This document shows, piece after piece, positions 36,201 through 43,494 of a stretch of 64,000 nucleotides of DNA. Source of the stretch: Methylomonas koyamae (GTDB lineage Bacteria; Pseudomonadota; Gammaproteobacteria; Methylococcales; Methylomonadaceae); the NCBI RefSeq assembly GCF_001644025.1, contig NZ_LUUK01000225.1:1-64000 (forward strand). The letters are read 5' to 3'. Position 1 is the first letter of the stretch. Each line of letters opens with the position of its first letter. The notes below the pieces were generated by a model. The model was not told the origin of the DNA. It did not search any database and saw only the letters and a program-made list of their open reading frames with translations. Position numbers and translations under genes: made by a program.

Positions 36201-37745
36201 CGAAATCCACGGGTGTTAAAATCGGATCAACACGATTCCGGGTTTTATCGGGAGTTGTGGCGGGCATTGGAAGAGACCGGCACGTGGCACGGCGAAATCA
36301 AGAATCGCCGCAAGGATGGCCGCATTTACGTGGAAGAATTAACGATCAACACGATTTACGACGCCTCCGGCCATCCGCAACGGCGGGTGGCGTTGTTCTC
36401 GGACATTACGCAACGCAAGCAATCGGAGGAACAAATCTGGCGGCAAGCCAATTTCGATCCGCTCACCGGTCTGCCGAATCGCCGGATGTTTCGCGACCGG
36501 CTGGAACAGGAAATCAAAAAAGCCCACCGTATGGGCCAGATGTTCGCGCTGATGTTTATCGATCTGGACCGCTTCAAGGAAGTCAACGATACTTTGGGCC
36601 ACGACATCGGCGACCAATTGCTCAAGGAAACCGCGCAACGGCTGCAGCTTTGCGTCCGCGAATCGGACACCGTCGCCAGGCTGGGCGGGGACGAGTTTAC
36701 GATCATCCTGGGCGAACTCGACGAACCGCGCAGCGCCGAACCGATAGCCCGGCATTTGCTGGAGCAATTGAGCGCGCCGTTCCAACTGGCCGAGGACACC
36801 ACCTACGTCTCGGCCAGCATCGGTATCACCTTCTACCCGACCGATAGCACCGACCTCAGCGAGCTGTTGAAGAACGCGGACCAGGCGATGTACGCCGCCA
36901 AAAACCGGGGCCGGAATGCCTATAGCTTTTTTACCAAGGCGTTACAGGATGCGTTGCAGGCACGCGCGGCGCTACTGGCCGATTTGCGCAACGCCTTGAG
37001 CGAGCGGCAACTATCGCTCCACTACCAACCCATCGTGGACTTGGTCAGCGGCGAAGTCCATAAATCGGAAGCTTTGCTGCGTTGGCGACATCCGACGCGC
37101 GGCGTCGTTAGCCCGACGGAATTCATTCCGCTGGCCGAGGAAACCGGCTTGATCAACAAGATTGGCGATTGGGTGTTCGAAACCGCCGCCCAGCAGGTAT
37201 TGGAATGGCAAAGCCGCTTGCACCGCGAGTTTCAAATCAGCATCAACAAATCGCCGGTGCAATTCCAAAGCGCCGGTCAAGCACCCCGTCATTGGTTCGA
37301 TTATTTGCACTCCCTCGGCCTGTCGGGACAAAGCATCGTCGTTGAAATTACCGAAGGCTTGCTGCTGGACGCCAATACCAACGTTCAGGACCACTTGATG
37401 GCGTTCCGGGACGCCGGTATGCAAGTCGCGATCGACGACTTCGGCACCGGCTACTCGTCGCTGTCGTATTTGAAAAAATTCGACATCGACTATTTAAAAA
37501 TCGACCAGTCCTTTGTCCGCAACCTGACCGAGGATTCCAGCGACTTCGCACTCTGCGAAGCGATTATCGTGATGGCCCACAAGCTGGGCCTGAAAGTGAT
37601 AGCCGAAGGCGTCGAAACCGAACGCCAGGGCGATTTGCTGAAATCGATCGGTTGCGATTACGGTCAGGGCTATTGGTTTTCGCCGCCGGTACCGGCGGAA
37701 CTATTCACCCAGCGTTTCAGTTTGGGTCGAGACCGCGAGATCTAA
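33249..37745 (+). CDS. MASE1-PAS(6)-GGDEF-EAL c-di-GMP enzyme
   Basis: A 1498-residue membrane sensor that may both make and degrade cyclic di-GMP. A MASE1-like N-terminus (about 10-290) carries eight or so helices. About six PAS repeats follow (starting near 310, 430, 555, 690, 820 and 940), then a GGDEF domain (motif at about 1146-1150) with an RxxD inhibitory site (RESD) five residues before it. The EAL domain runs from about 1260 (E1274-A-L-L; DDFGTGYSSL later). Both catalytic motifs look intact. ATG 33249 is preferred over an in-frame TTG at 33234. It overlaps the convergent rnd gene by four bases, with no terminator between them. Confidence 0.92.
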   Translation: MATPLNRRRDLPGILSLALLYGAIAKITLSYFSTSGNVTLVWFSGGLGLAVLLLKGLRYWPGIFLGALAAGLMVNDSLWLSGLIAAGNTLETLTAARLLGNNRNFSVTLSEPKHFLTLVLVGVVCSAISAAIGPAALLASGYVLPARELGESMLHWWMADVFGIVFATPATLIWRRWPSNWFHGKRWPETVIFVGLSFLVGQILFFDWFTDHLKFAPHTYWSFFCVLWGALRFGRHGVVLVMVLTAAQALLGAAQHVGKFAHDFEQSDLFNFWLFMAALSTCGMALALTLHSSRRIAEELLDSELRLRHIVDASPVPHILYDRHDNVVFFNSAFSATFGYTQDDIRCRDDWWRLAYPDPAYRHSIMAVSRRHLSASLNRQDIAPEKVDIRCRDGATLTALANTTALSDSLQGGYLVTYFDITERMRYEKALTESNLLLQTILETLPVRVFWKDLNSRYLGCNTLFANDAGRRRASEMLGKDDTQMTWRDQADLYRSDDVAVMSSGTPKLNFEEPQTTPSGDTIWLRTSKMPLINGDGATIGILGLYEDITQNKQSQQQLAESLSMLQATLEATTAGILVVSLDGYIRGFNQRFQALWQIPRDMLREGDHCHALLEFILKQMKDPELTRAQVNELREHPEREIKNLLELIDGRLLERYSRPQRIGDRIIGRVWSYTDVTELRGLEKQLQWRTAFLEAVLESTPDGIVAVDAEGRKVQQNLRIGELWRMPPDLANQDCIAAQLEMARQQMKHPEQMTRSIALVQAQPDAIARDEVELLDDTILEFHTAPICSKTGAYLGRIWQFRDVTATRHAERTLRQKEYYQRALLDNIPHAIWLKDRDSRFLAVNQEFSAIFDAGTPDELVGKSDLDIAPPELAERYRADDRTVMATRANLVVEEEIIDRGLRKWYETYKAPVIDQSGELLGSVGFARDVSERRKAEENLRLAALVYQNSSEAMVVTDADNNILSVNPAFTSMTGYAADEVVGRNPRVLKSDQHDSGFYRELWRALEETGTWHGEIKNRRKDGRIYVEELTINTIYDASGHPQRRVALFSDITQRKQSEEQIWRQANFDPLTGLPNRRMFRDRLEQEIKKAHRMGQMFALMFIDLDRFKEVNDTLGHDIGDQLLKETAQRLQLCVRESDTVARLGGDEFTIILGELDEPRSAEPIARHLLEQLSAPFQLAEDTTYVSASIGITFYPTDSTDLSELLKNADQAMYAAKNRGRNAYSFFTKALQDALQARAALLADLRNALSERQLSLHYQPIVDLVSGEVHKSEALLRWRHPTRGVVSPTEFIPLAEETGLINKIGDWVFETAAQQVLEWQSRLHREFQISINKSPVQFQSAGQAPRHWFDYLHSLGLSGQSIVVEITEGLLLDANTNVQDHLMAFRDAGMQVAIDDFGTGYSSLSYLKKFDIDYLKIDQSFVRNLTEDSSDFALCEAIIVMAHKLGLKVIAEGVETERQGDLLKSIGCDYGQGYWFSPPVPAELFTQRFSLGRDREI

Positions 37746-38896
37746 GCGGAGACCGGACTAATCTCGACGGCATCGTCGCGCAAACGCAAGCGGTAATCGC
37801 CGCGCAGCAAACCTTGCAATTCCCGTCCGGCCATGTTGTAGCGCCAACCCTGTAGCAGCAGACAATCGTCATCGCCGGCCAGCAATTGTTCCAGATCGTT
37901 GCGGGTCGCCAAAATAATCGGATTCAGCGAATTTTCCTCGGCCCGAATCCTGACGACCGCGCCGAGCACATCCAGAATGGCTTCGGTTTGCTGGGTTTTC
38001 TTTTGAGGTTTACCTTTTTCGACCAGCGGTTTAGGCGGCCGTTGGCGAGCGACATCAATTAGTTCGCACAGGGTTTTACCGTAGCGGTTGACGGTGCGTT
38101 CGCCGATATTGCGGACCTTGGCCAGATCGGCGACCGTCACCGGCTGCAATTTAGCCAACTCCAGCAACATGTCGTCGGCCAACAACCAGTTGCGCGGTTT
38201 GTTTTCCTGCTGCGCGGTACGTTCGCGCCATTCGGTCAAAGCCTGCATGATGGACAATTGCTTGCCGGTCAATTTGTTCTTGCCGCGTATCCGCAACCAG
38301 GCATTTTCCGGCGACAGTTGATACAACTCCGGATTGTTCAACAGCGCGAAATCGGCATTCAGCCAATCCAAGCGACCGAGTTTATCCAACTGATCGCACA
38401 TCAAGGTGTAGATCTTGCAGAGGTAGATCACGTCGTCGGCGGCGTACTCGATCTGTTCCGGACTCAAGGGACGCACCGACCAGTCGGTGCGGGTATGGGC
38501 CTTACTCAGGTTAACGTTGAGGAAGCTGGATACCAACATCGCATAACCGGGATTTTCCTGAAACCCCAGCAACGGCGCGGCGATTTGGGTGTCGAACACC
38601 GGCATCGGAATTTTGCCGCTCAGTTGATAGAAAATCTCCAAGTCCTGGCGACAGGAGTGCAATACCTTGACGATGGCGGGATTGTAAATAGCCTCGAACA
38701 GCGGACTCAGATCGGCGATCGCCAGCGGATCGATGCAGGCCACCCAGTCTGGCGTGGCAATTTGCAACAAGCAGAACTTGGGGTAATAGGTTTTCTCCCG
38801 CAAAAACTCGGTATCCAGCGCGATCCAGTCGTGACGGCCGATCTGTACGCAGAGAGCCTGAAGTTGTTCCGGAGTATCGATATATTGAATGGTCAT
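37742..38896 (-). CDS. rnd: Ribonuclease D
   Basis: 3'-5' exoribonuclease for tRNA maturation. The 384-residue protein has the DEDD exonuclease motifs: WIALDTEFLREKTYY (ExoI, D-x-E at about 27-29), a middle CRQDLEIF (ExoII) and EYAADDVIYL (ExoIII). Two HRDC domains follow (about 210-290 and 300-380), the first with RWLLADDMLLELAK-like residues. Length agrees with E. coli RNase D. It is convergent with the c-di-GMP enzyme and divergent from the TonB-dependent receptor gene. Confidence 0.94.
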   Translation of the reverse strand: MTIQYIDTPEQLQALCVQIGRHDWIALDTEFLREKTYYPKFCLLQIATPDWVACIDPLAIADLSPLFEAIYNPAIVKVLHSCRQDLEIFYQLSGKIPMPVFDTQIAAPLLGFQENPGYAMLVSSFLNVNLSKAHTRTDWSVRPLSPEQIEYAADDVIYLCKIYTLMCDQLDKLGRLDWLNADFALLNNPELYQLSPENAWLRIRGKNKLTGKQLSIMQALTEWRERTAQQENKPRNWLLADDMLLELAKLQPVTVADLAKVRNIGERTVNRYGKTLCELIDVARQRPPKPLVEKGKPQKKTQQTEAILDVLGAVVRIRAEENSLNPIILATRNDLEQLLAGDDDCLLLQGWRYNMAGRELQGLLRGDYRLRLRDDAVEISPVSA

Positions 38897-39247
38897 AGTG
38901 TGTTATTGCGTAGGGGAAAAGAAAACCTGGGCGGTATTAAGGGAGCTGGCGCACGGTCCGGCATTGCCTGAACCGCCAACAAAAGCGACCCGCGATCTTC
39001 CGGGTGAATCCGTCGGGCCGCCAGGGTAGACACTCGAAGCCAGCGTCCGAGCTTCCAATCCCAGCTGAATTCGCACAATCGTCCTTAAAGCCGGTCATTT
39101 TACCGTGCCGCGCGCCGAATGGCTCACCGAATCGGCGGCGCCTGGCCATTAGCCGCTTGTCGGGAAATTTTCCTTTTTCCGTTTTCACCTCCCCCACCTG
39201 TAAGCTGTTAGGTATCATCCGTCAGCTGAAGCTAACTTGAGTCGATC
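38897..39247. other. Divergent intergenic region, rnd / TonB receptor
   Basis: No gene is supported in these 351 bases. It must contain the promoters of rnd and of the receptor gene, but I see no strong sigma70 boxes and no Fur-box-like palindrome. The last 60 bases before the receptor start hold partial inverted repeats (AGCTG ... CAGCT), of uncertain meaning. Confidence 0.4.
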
Positions 39248-41557
39248 ATGAAAAAACTTGCGCTTGGCATCCTGCCTTGCTTCGGTCTGTTGCCAATGGC
39301 AAAGGCCATAGCCGAGGAAGTGGCCCCCGCCAATCTGGAGAGCGTCGAAGTCGTCGCGGTGACCCCGCTACAATTCGGCGGCGTCGATATCAACAAAATT
39401 CCCGCCCACGTTCAAACCGCGACTGCCGAGAAACTTCAAGAATCGCAGGCCCTATCGTTGGCGGACTACATGAATCGCTATTTGGGTAGCGTCAACGTCA
39501 ACGACGCCCAAAACAATCCGTTGCAACCGGACATTCAATACCGCGGCTTCAGCGCCTCGCCGCTGATGGGCCTGCCGCAAGGCCTGGCGACTTACGTGAA
39601 CGGCATTCGCTTTAACGAACCGTTCGGCGACATGGTCAACTGGGATTTAATCCCCAACGGCGCGATCGACAATATGAGCCTGCAGCCAGCATCCAACCCG
39701 GCCTTCGGCTTGAACGCACTGGGCGGTTCGATCAGTATCAATACCAAGACCGGTTTTTCAGCGCCCGGACACAGCTTCGAAGCGCAAGGCGGCTCCTGGG
39801 ACCGGCATTCCGAGGAAGTCACCAGCGGCTGGAACGACGGTACCTGGGGTTATTTCCTGGACTTTAAATATTTCAATGAGAAAGGCTGGCGCGCCCATTC
39901 GCCCAGCGAAGCCAAACAAGGCTTCGGCACGTTGAGTTGGCGCGGCGTCAAATCCAGTCTGGATTTAAGCATCGCCGGTACCGACAACAGCTTGCGCGGC
40001 AACGGTGCCCTACCCCAGCAAATGCTGGCTTACGGCCGCGATCAAATCTTCACGCACCCGGATATCACCCGCAACCGGATGCTGCTGGTTTCTCTGGACG
40101 GCGATACTTGGCTGAACGACCATAACCAGCTGTCCGGCACGCTGTACTACCGGCGCAATAAAATCAGCACCTACAACGGCGACGGCAGCGAGTTCGCGCC
40201 TTGCAGCGGCGACCCGACCGCCTTGTGCAACGGGGACGACGAAGTGTTGCAGGCTTTGGGCGGCGGAGGTATACAAGCGGACGACGCCTTCGAGGGCGGC
40301 ACCATCAACACCTCCAGCACCTTGCAACAATCGTTCGGCTTCGCGTTGCAGGATGCGATCGATCACAAAATTTTCGGACGGAACAATCATCTAGTCGGCG
40401 GGGCCAGTTTCGACCACGGCAACGCGCGCTACCATGCCGACACCGAATTGGGTGCGCTGACCGGCGATCGCGGCGTCGCGGCCGGCGGCGTGCTGCTGCA
40501 GGATTCGCATGTCAGACTCACCGCCGAAACCGATCATTACGGCCTGTTCCTGACCGACACGTTGAATCTGGCCGACAAACTGGATGTCACGGTGTCCGGC
40601 CGTTACAACCAATCTCACGTCAAATTGCGCGACCACTTCGGCGAAGATTTGAACGGCAGCCATTCCTACGACCGATTCAATCCGGCCGCCGGCCTGACTT
40701 ATGCGTTCATGCCCGAACTGACCTTCTACGGCAACTACAGCGAATCGTCGCGAATTCCGACGCCGATGGAATTAAGCTGCGCCGATCCAAGCGCACCGTG
40801 CAAATTGCCCAACGCCTTCGTCTCCGATCCGCCGTTGAAACAAGTTGTCGCCAATACCTGGGAAACCGGGTTTCGCGGCCGTTTGAGCCGTCTATTGGAA
40901 GGATACGTCGATTGGAACGCCGGTTTTTTCCATACCATCAACAACAACGACATCATTTTTCAAAGTTCGGGCAGCGTGATCGGCAATACTGGCTATTTCG
41001 CCAATGTCGGCCAGACTCAACGCCAAGGCGCGGAATTGGGATTATCCGGTAAGTTTTACGAACGCTGGCGCTGGTCGGCGAACTACAGCTATATCGACGC
41101 GACTTTTCAGACGCCGTTTCTATCCAGCAGCCCCAACAATCCAGCCGCCGACGCAGACGGCAACATCCGGGTGGATGTCGGCGACCGGATTCCCGGCATT
41201 CCGGCGCATCAATTCAAATTCAGCAGCGATGTGGACATTCTGCCGCAATGGACCCTGGGTTTTGACATGAACTACAACAGCTCCCAGGCGCTGCGTGGCG
41301 ACGAAGCCAATTTGACCGGCAAATTGCCGGGCTTCGTCATGTTCAATTTGCGTAGCGAATACCGCTTCAACCAACATGTGACGCTGTTCGGCCGGGTTAA
41401 CAATCTGTTCGACCGCGAATACGCCAATTTCGGCACTTGGGGCAATACCGGCGAAGTGTTGGATGGCGTCAACGCCGGTCTTAACGACATGAATGCTCGC
41501 TTCGTCGGCGTTGGCGCGCCGCGTGCGGCCTGGATAGGCGTTCGTCTGACGATGTAG
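39248..41557 (+). CDS. TonB-dependent outer-membrane receptor
   Basis: A 769-residue receptor for uptake of a chelated metal or other ligand. A signal peptide (about 1-22) is followed by a plug domain (about 45-155; ending NALGGSISINTKTG) and a beta-barrel to the end. The NLFDREYANFGTWG segment is typical of the last strands. The final residue is Met rather than the usual aromatic (ending GVRLTM), a small oddity for barrel assembly. Near-N-terminal VESVEVV-like residues may be the TonB box. No regulator or anti-sigma partner lies beside it, so the ligand cannot be guessed. Three hairpins follow the stop. Confidence 0.92.
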   Translation: MKKLALGILPCFGLLPMAKAIAEEVAPANLESVEVVAVTPLQFGGVDINKIPAHVQTATAEKLQESQALSLADYMNRYLGSVNVNDAQNNPLQPDIQYRGFSASPLMGLPQGLATYVNGIRFNEPFGDMVNWDLIPNGAIDNMSLQPASNPAFGLNALGGSISINTKTGFSAPGHSFEAQGGSWDRHSEEVTSGWNDGTWGYFLDFKYFNEKGWRAHSPSEAKQGFGTLSWRGVKSSLDLSIAGTDNSLRGNGALPQQMLAYGRDQIFTHPDITRNRMLLVSLDGDTWLNDHNQLSGTLYYRRNKISTYNGDGSEFAPCSGDPTALCNGDDEVLQALGGGGIQADDAFEGGTINTSSTLQQSFGFALQDAIDHKIFGRNNHLVGGASFDHGNARYHADTELGALTGDRGVAAGGVLLQDSHVRLTAETDHYGLFLTDTLNLADKLDVTVSGRYNQSHVKLRDHFGEDLNGSHSYDRFNPAAGLTYAFMPELTFYGNYSESSRIPTPMELSCADPSAPCKLPNAFVSDPPLKQVVANTWETGFRGRLSRLLEGYVDWNAGFFHTINNNDIIFQSSGSVIGNTGYFANVGQTQRQGAELGLSGKFYERWRWSANYSYIDATFQTPFLSSSPNNPAADADGNIRVDVGDRIPGIPAHQFKFSSDVDILPQWTLGFDMNYNSSQALRGDEANLTGKLPGFVMFNLRSEYRFNQHVTLFGRVNNLFDREYANFGTWGNTGEVLDGVNAGLNDMNARFVGVGAPRAAWIGVRLTM

Positions 41558-41569
41558 AAATTTGCTTGG

Positions 41570-41637
41570 TGGCGCCAGGGAGGCGCCGCTGCGACACAAG
41601 GTGGTGTCGCCAAAATCGGCGGTTAAACCGCCGATTT
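41570..41637. terminator. Cluster of three hairpins in a convergent spacer
   Basis: Three perfect stems lie in 68 bases. GGCGCC at 41570-41575 pairs with 41582-41587, and GCGACAC at 41591-41597 pairs with 41604-41610. AAATCGGCGG at 41613-41622 pairs with 41628-41637. The last, with its A/T ends, looks like a bidirectional intrinsic terminator for the receptor gene and the convergent lptD-surA operon. The first two may reinforce it or have another function. Confidence 0.75.
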
Positions 41638-41649
41638 GCAAGCCAGGGA

Positions 41650-42195
41650 TTAGCCAGCCGATTCCGCCGAGGACTTACCCCGCGCTTGGCGAAATTTATT
41701 GGGCCTGACCCGGCGAATATTCAATTTGTGAGGCCCGATCGCGGCCTCGGTCAACAACTGAAAAATATCGGTCGGCATGCCGTCCGGCAACTCCACTAAG
41801 GTATAGTGCTGGCGAATATCGATGCGGCCGATGCGGCGCTTATCGACGCCGGACTCCTGCACCAGTATGTCTTGAATCTGCTCGCGCGCGACCTGATGCT
41901 GCAAACCCACGTCCAAACGGTAACGCACCATCTTGTAATCCAGCCAGGGCAGCTTAGCCGTGGACGTCTCGACCGCCGTCGATTTAGCAGGCACTGGCGC
42001 CCCGGCGGCAACAGACCCGCCGAATAGTTGGGGATGACTCAGATAAATCAACGCAGCCGCGCAAGTCAAAGCGTCCATGCCCTGTTCGGCCATCGCTCCT
42101 GCCACGAACTCGCGTTGCTTGGTCAAATCCTGCTCTTTTACGATGCGCTGCAAACGCCGCTTCAGTTTTTCTTCTCTGCGTTTTTCGGCCGACAT
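41650..42195 (-). CDS. Stand-alone DbpA/DeaD-type RNA-binding protein
   Basis: A 181-residue protein whose C-terminal part (about 89-163) matches the DbpA RNA-binding domain found at the end of DEAD-box helicases: VRYRLDVGLQHQV, RRIGRIDIRQHYTLVELPDG and PHKLNIRRVR. Its N-terminal helical part (about 10-60; LTCAAALIYLSHPQL) resembles the DeaD segment just before that domain. There is no helicase core. It follows surA by 11 bases, last gene of lptD-surA. It could help RNA binding or ribosome assembly; the role is unknown. Confidence 0.82.
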   Translation of the reverse strand: MSAEKRREEKLKRRLQRIVKEQDLTKQREFVAGAMAEQGMDALTCAAALIYLSHPQLFGGSVAAGAPVPAKSTAVETSTAKLPWLDYKMVRYRLDVGLQHQVAREQIQDILVQESGVDKRRIGRIDIRQHYTLVELPDGMPTDIFQLLTEAAIGPHKLNIRRVRPNKFRQARGKSSAESAG

Positions 42196-42206
42196 CGTTG
42201 CCCTCG

Positions 42207-43487
42207 TTACAGGCGGTCGGAATCGATTTCAACGTAGGCTTCGTCGCGTAAGCGCCGTAACCACAACTCAGTCTCTTCCTCGATTTTACGTTTGCGAATT
42301 TCCTCGCGGATCTTGTCCTTCTTGAATTGTTCGCTGTTGTCCTGATTTTCGCGTCCCAAAACCTGGATCATGTGCCAACCGAACTGTGTTTGCACCGGCG
42401 CGCTGATTTCGTTGATGCCCAACTTATTCATCGCCTCCTCGAACGGCGGCACCAGCGCGCCGGGACTGACCCAATCCAACGAACCGCCATTGATCGCGGA
42501 GCCCTTATCGTCGGAATGCGCGCGCGCCAATGCGGCAAAGTCGTCGCCGTCGTTGATGCGTTCCTTCAACGCCAGCAAACGTTTTTGCGCCTCGGCGTCG
42601 TCCACCAGTTCGTTGGTCTTGATCAGAATATGTCTGACCTTAGTCTTGGTCACGATGTGCTGCGCGCCACCCTCGGTTTCCAGCATTTTGATGATGTGAA
42701 ATCCACTGGGGCTACGAATCGGATCGGAAACGTCGCCTTGCCCCATTGTCGGCACCACATCGGCGAATAAGGACGGAATCTGCCCGAGGCTACGCCATCC
42801 TAAATCACCGCCTTTCAGCGCGTTATTGTCGTCGGATACGCTAACCGCGGTTTGCTTGAAATCCTTGCCGCCGCGCAAATCCGCCACGATTTGGTCGGCC
42901 TTGTCCTTGGCTTTTTGTATGGCGCCGGCCGAAGCACCTTCGGACACCGCCACCAGAATATGGCCTAAATGGTATTGCGACGAGACTTGGCCGGCCTTGC
43001 CCTGGGTTTCCAGATAGTGCGCCACTTCGGCGTCGGTGACCTTGACCCGGCTGCCGATTTCCCGGCCGCGTAACTGGTTAATGACAATTTCATTCCGCAG
43101 ATTGTCTTCAAAACTTTTGTAATCCATACCCTGCCGCGTCAGCTCGTCGCGAAAGGCCTCGACCGACAAACCGTTCCGCGAGGCAATGTCGGCGACCGAC
43201 GACCTGAGCATTTCCTCGCTGATCTGCACCCCGGAGCGGGATGCCAGTTGACGTTGCAACTTGTCGACGATCATTCGTTCCAACACCTGCTTGCGCAGCA
43301 CGAATTCCGGCGGCATCGTCACGTTATTGCTGGACAGCTTGGCGGTAATTGCCTCGACTTCCCGGTTCAGTTCCCGTTCCAAAATCACGTCGTCCTCGAC
43401 CACCGCGACGATCCGGTCCAACACCTGCGTCCAACCGACCGTCAGATAGGCCAACAGTCCGAGAATCCATAATCCCTTCTTCATCAT
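42207..43487 (-). CDS. surA: Periplasmic chaperone / peptidyl-prolyl isomerase SurA
   Basis: Chaperones outer-membrane proteins, including LptD, through the periplasm. From ATG 43487 (TTG 43502 is a less likely alternative) it has about 426 residues. A signal peptide is followed by a SurA_N domain (LDRIVAVVEDDVILEREL, about 23-40) and two parvulin domains with the expected His, Phe and Ile positions (about 170-270 and 285-385; GWRSLGQIPSLF, LDWVSPGALVPPFEEA). Length matches E. coli SurA (428). It starts seven bases after the lptD stop. Confidence 0.95.
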   Translation of the reverse strand: MMKKGLWILGLLAYLTVGWTQVLDRIVAVVEDDVILERELNREVEAITAKLSSNNVTMPPEFVLRKQVLERMIVDKLQRQLASRSGVQISEEMLRSSVADIASRNGLSVEAFRDELTRQGMDYKSFEDNLRNEIVINQLRGREIGSRVKVTDAEVAHYLETQGKAGQVSSQYHLGHILVAVSEGASAGAIQKAKDKADQIVADLRGGKDFKQTAVSVSDDNNALKGGDLGWRSLGQIPSLFADVVPTMGQGDVSDPIRSPSGFHIIKMLETEGGAQHIVTKTKVRHILIKTNELVDDAEAQKRLLALKERINDGDDFAALARAHSDDKGSAINGGSLDWVSPGALVPPFEEAMNKLGINEISAPVQTQFGWHMIQVLGRENQDNSEQFKKDKIREEIRKRKIEEETELWLRRLRDEAYVEIDSDRL

Positions 43488-43494
43488 ATGCAAC

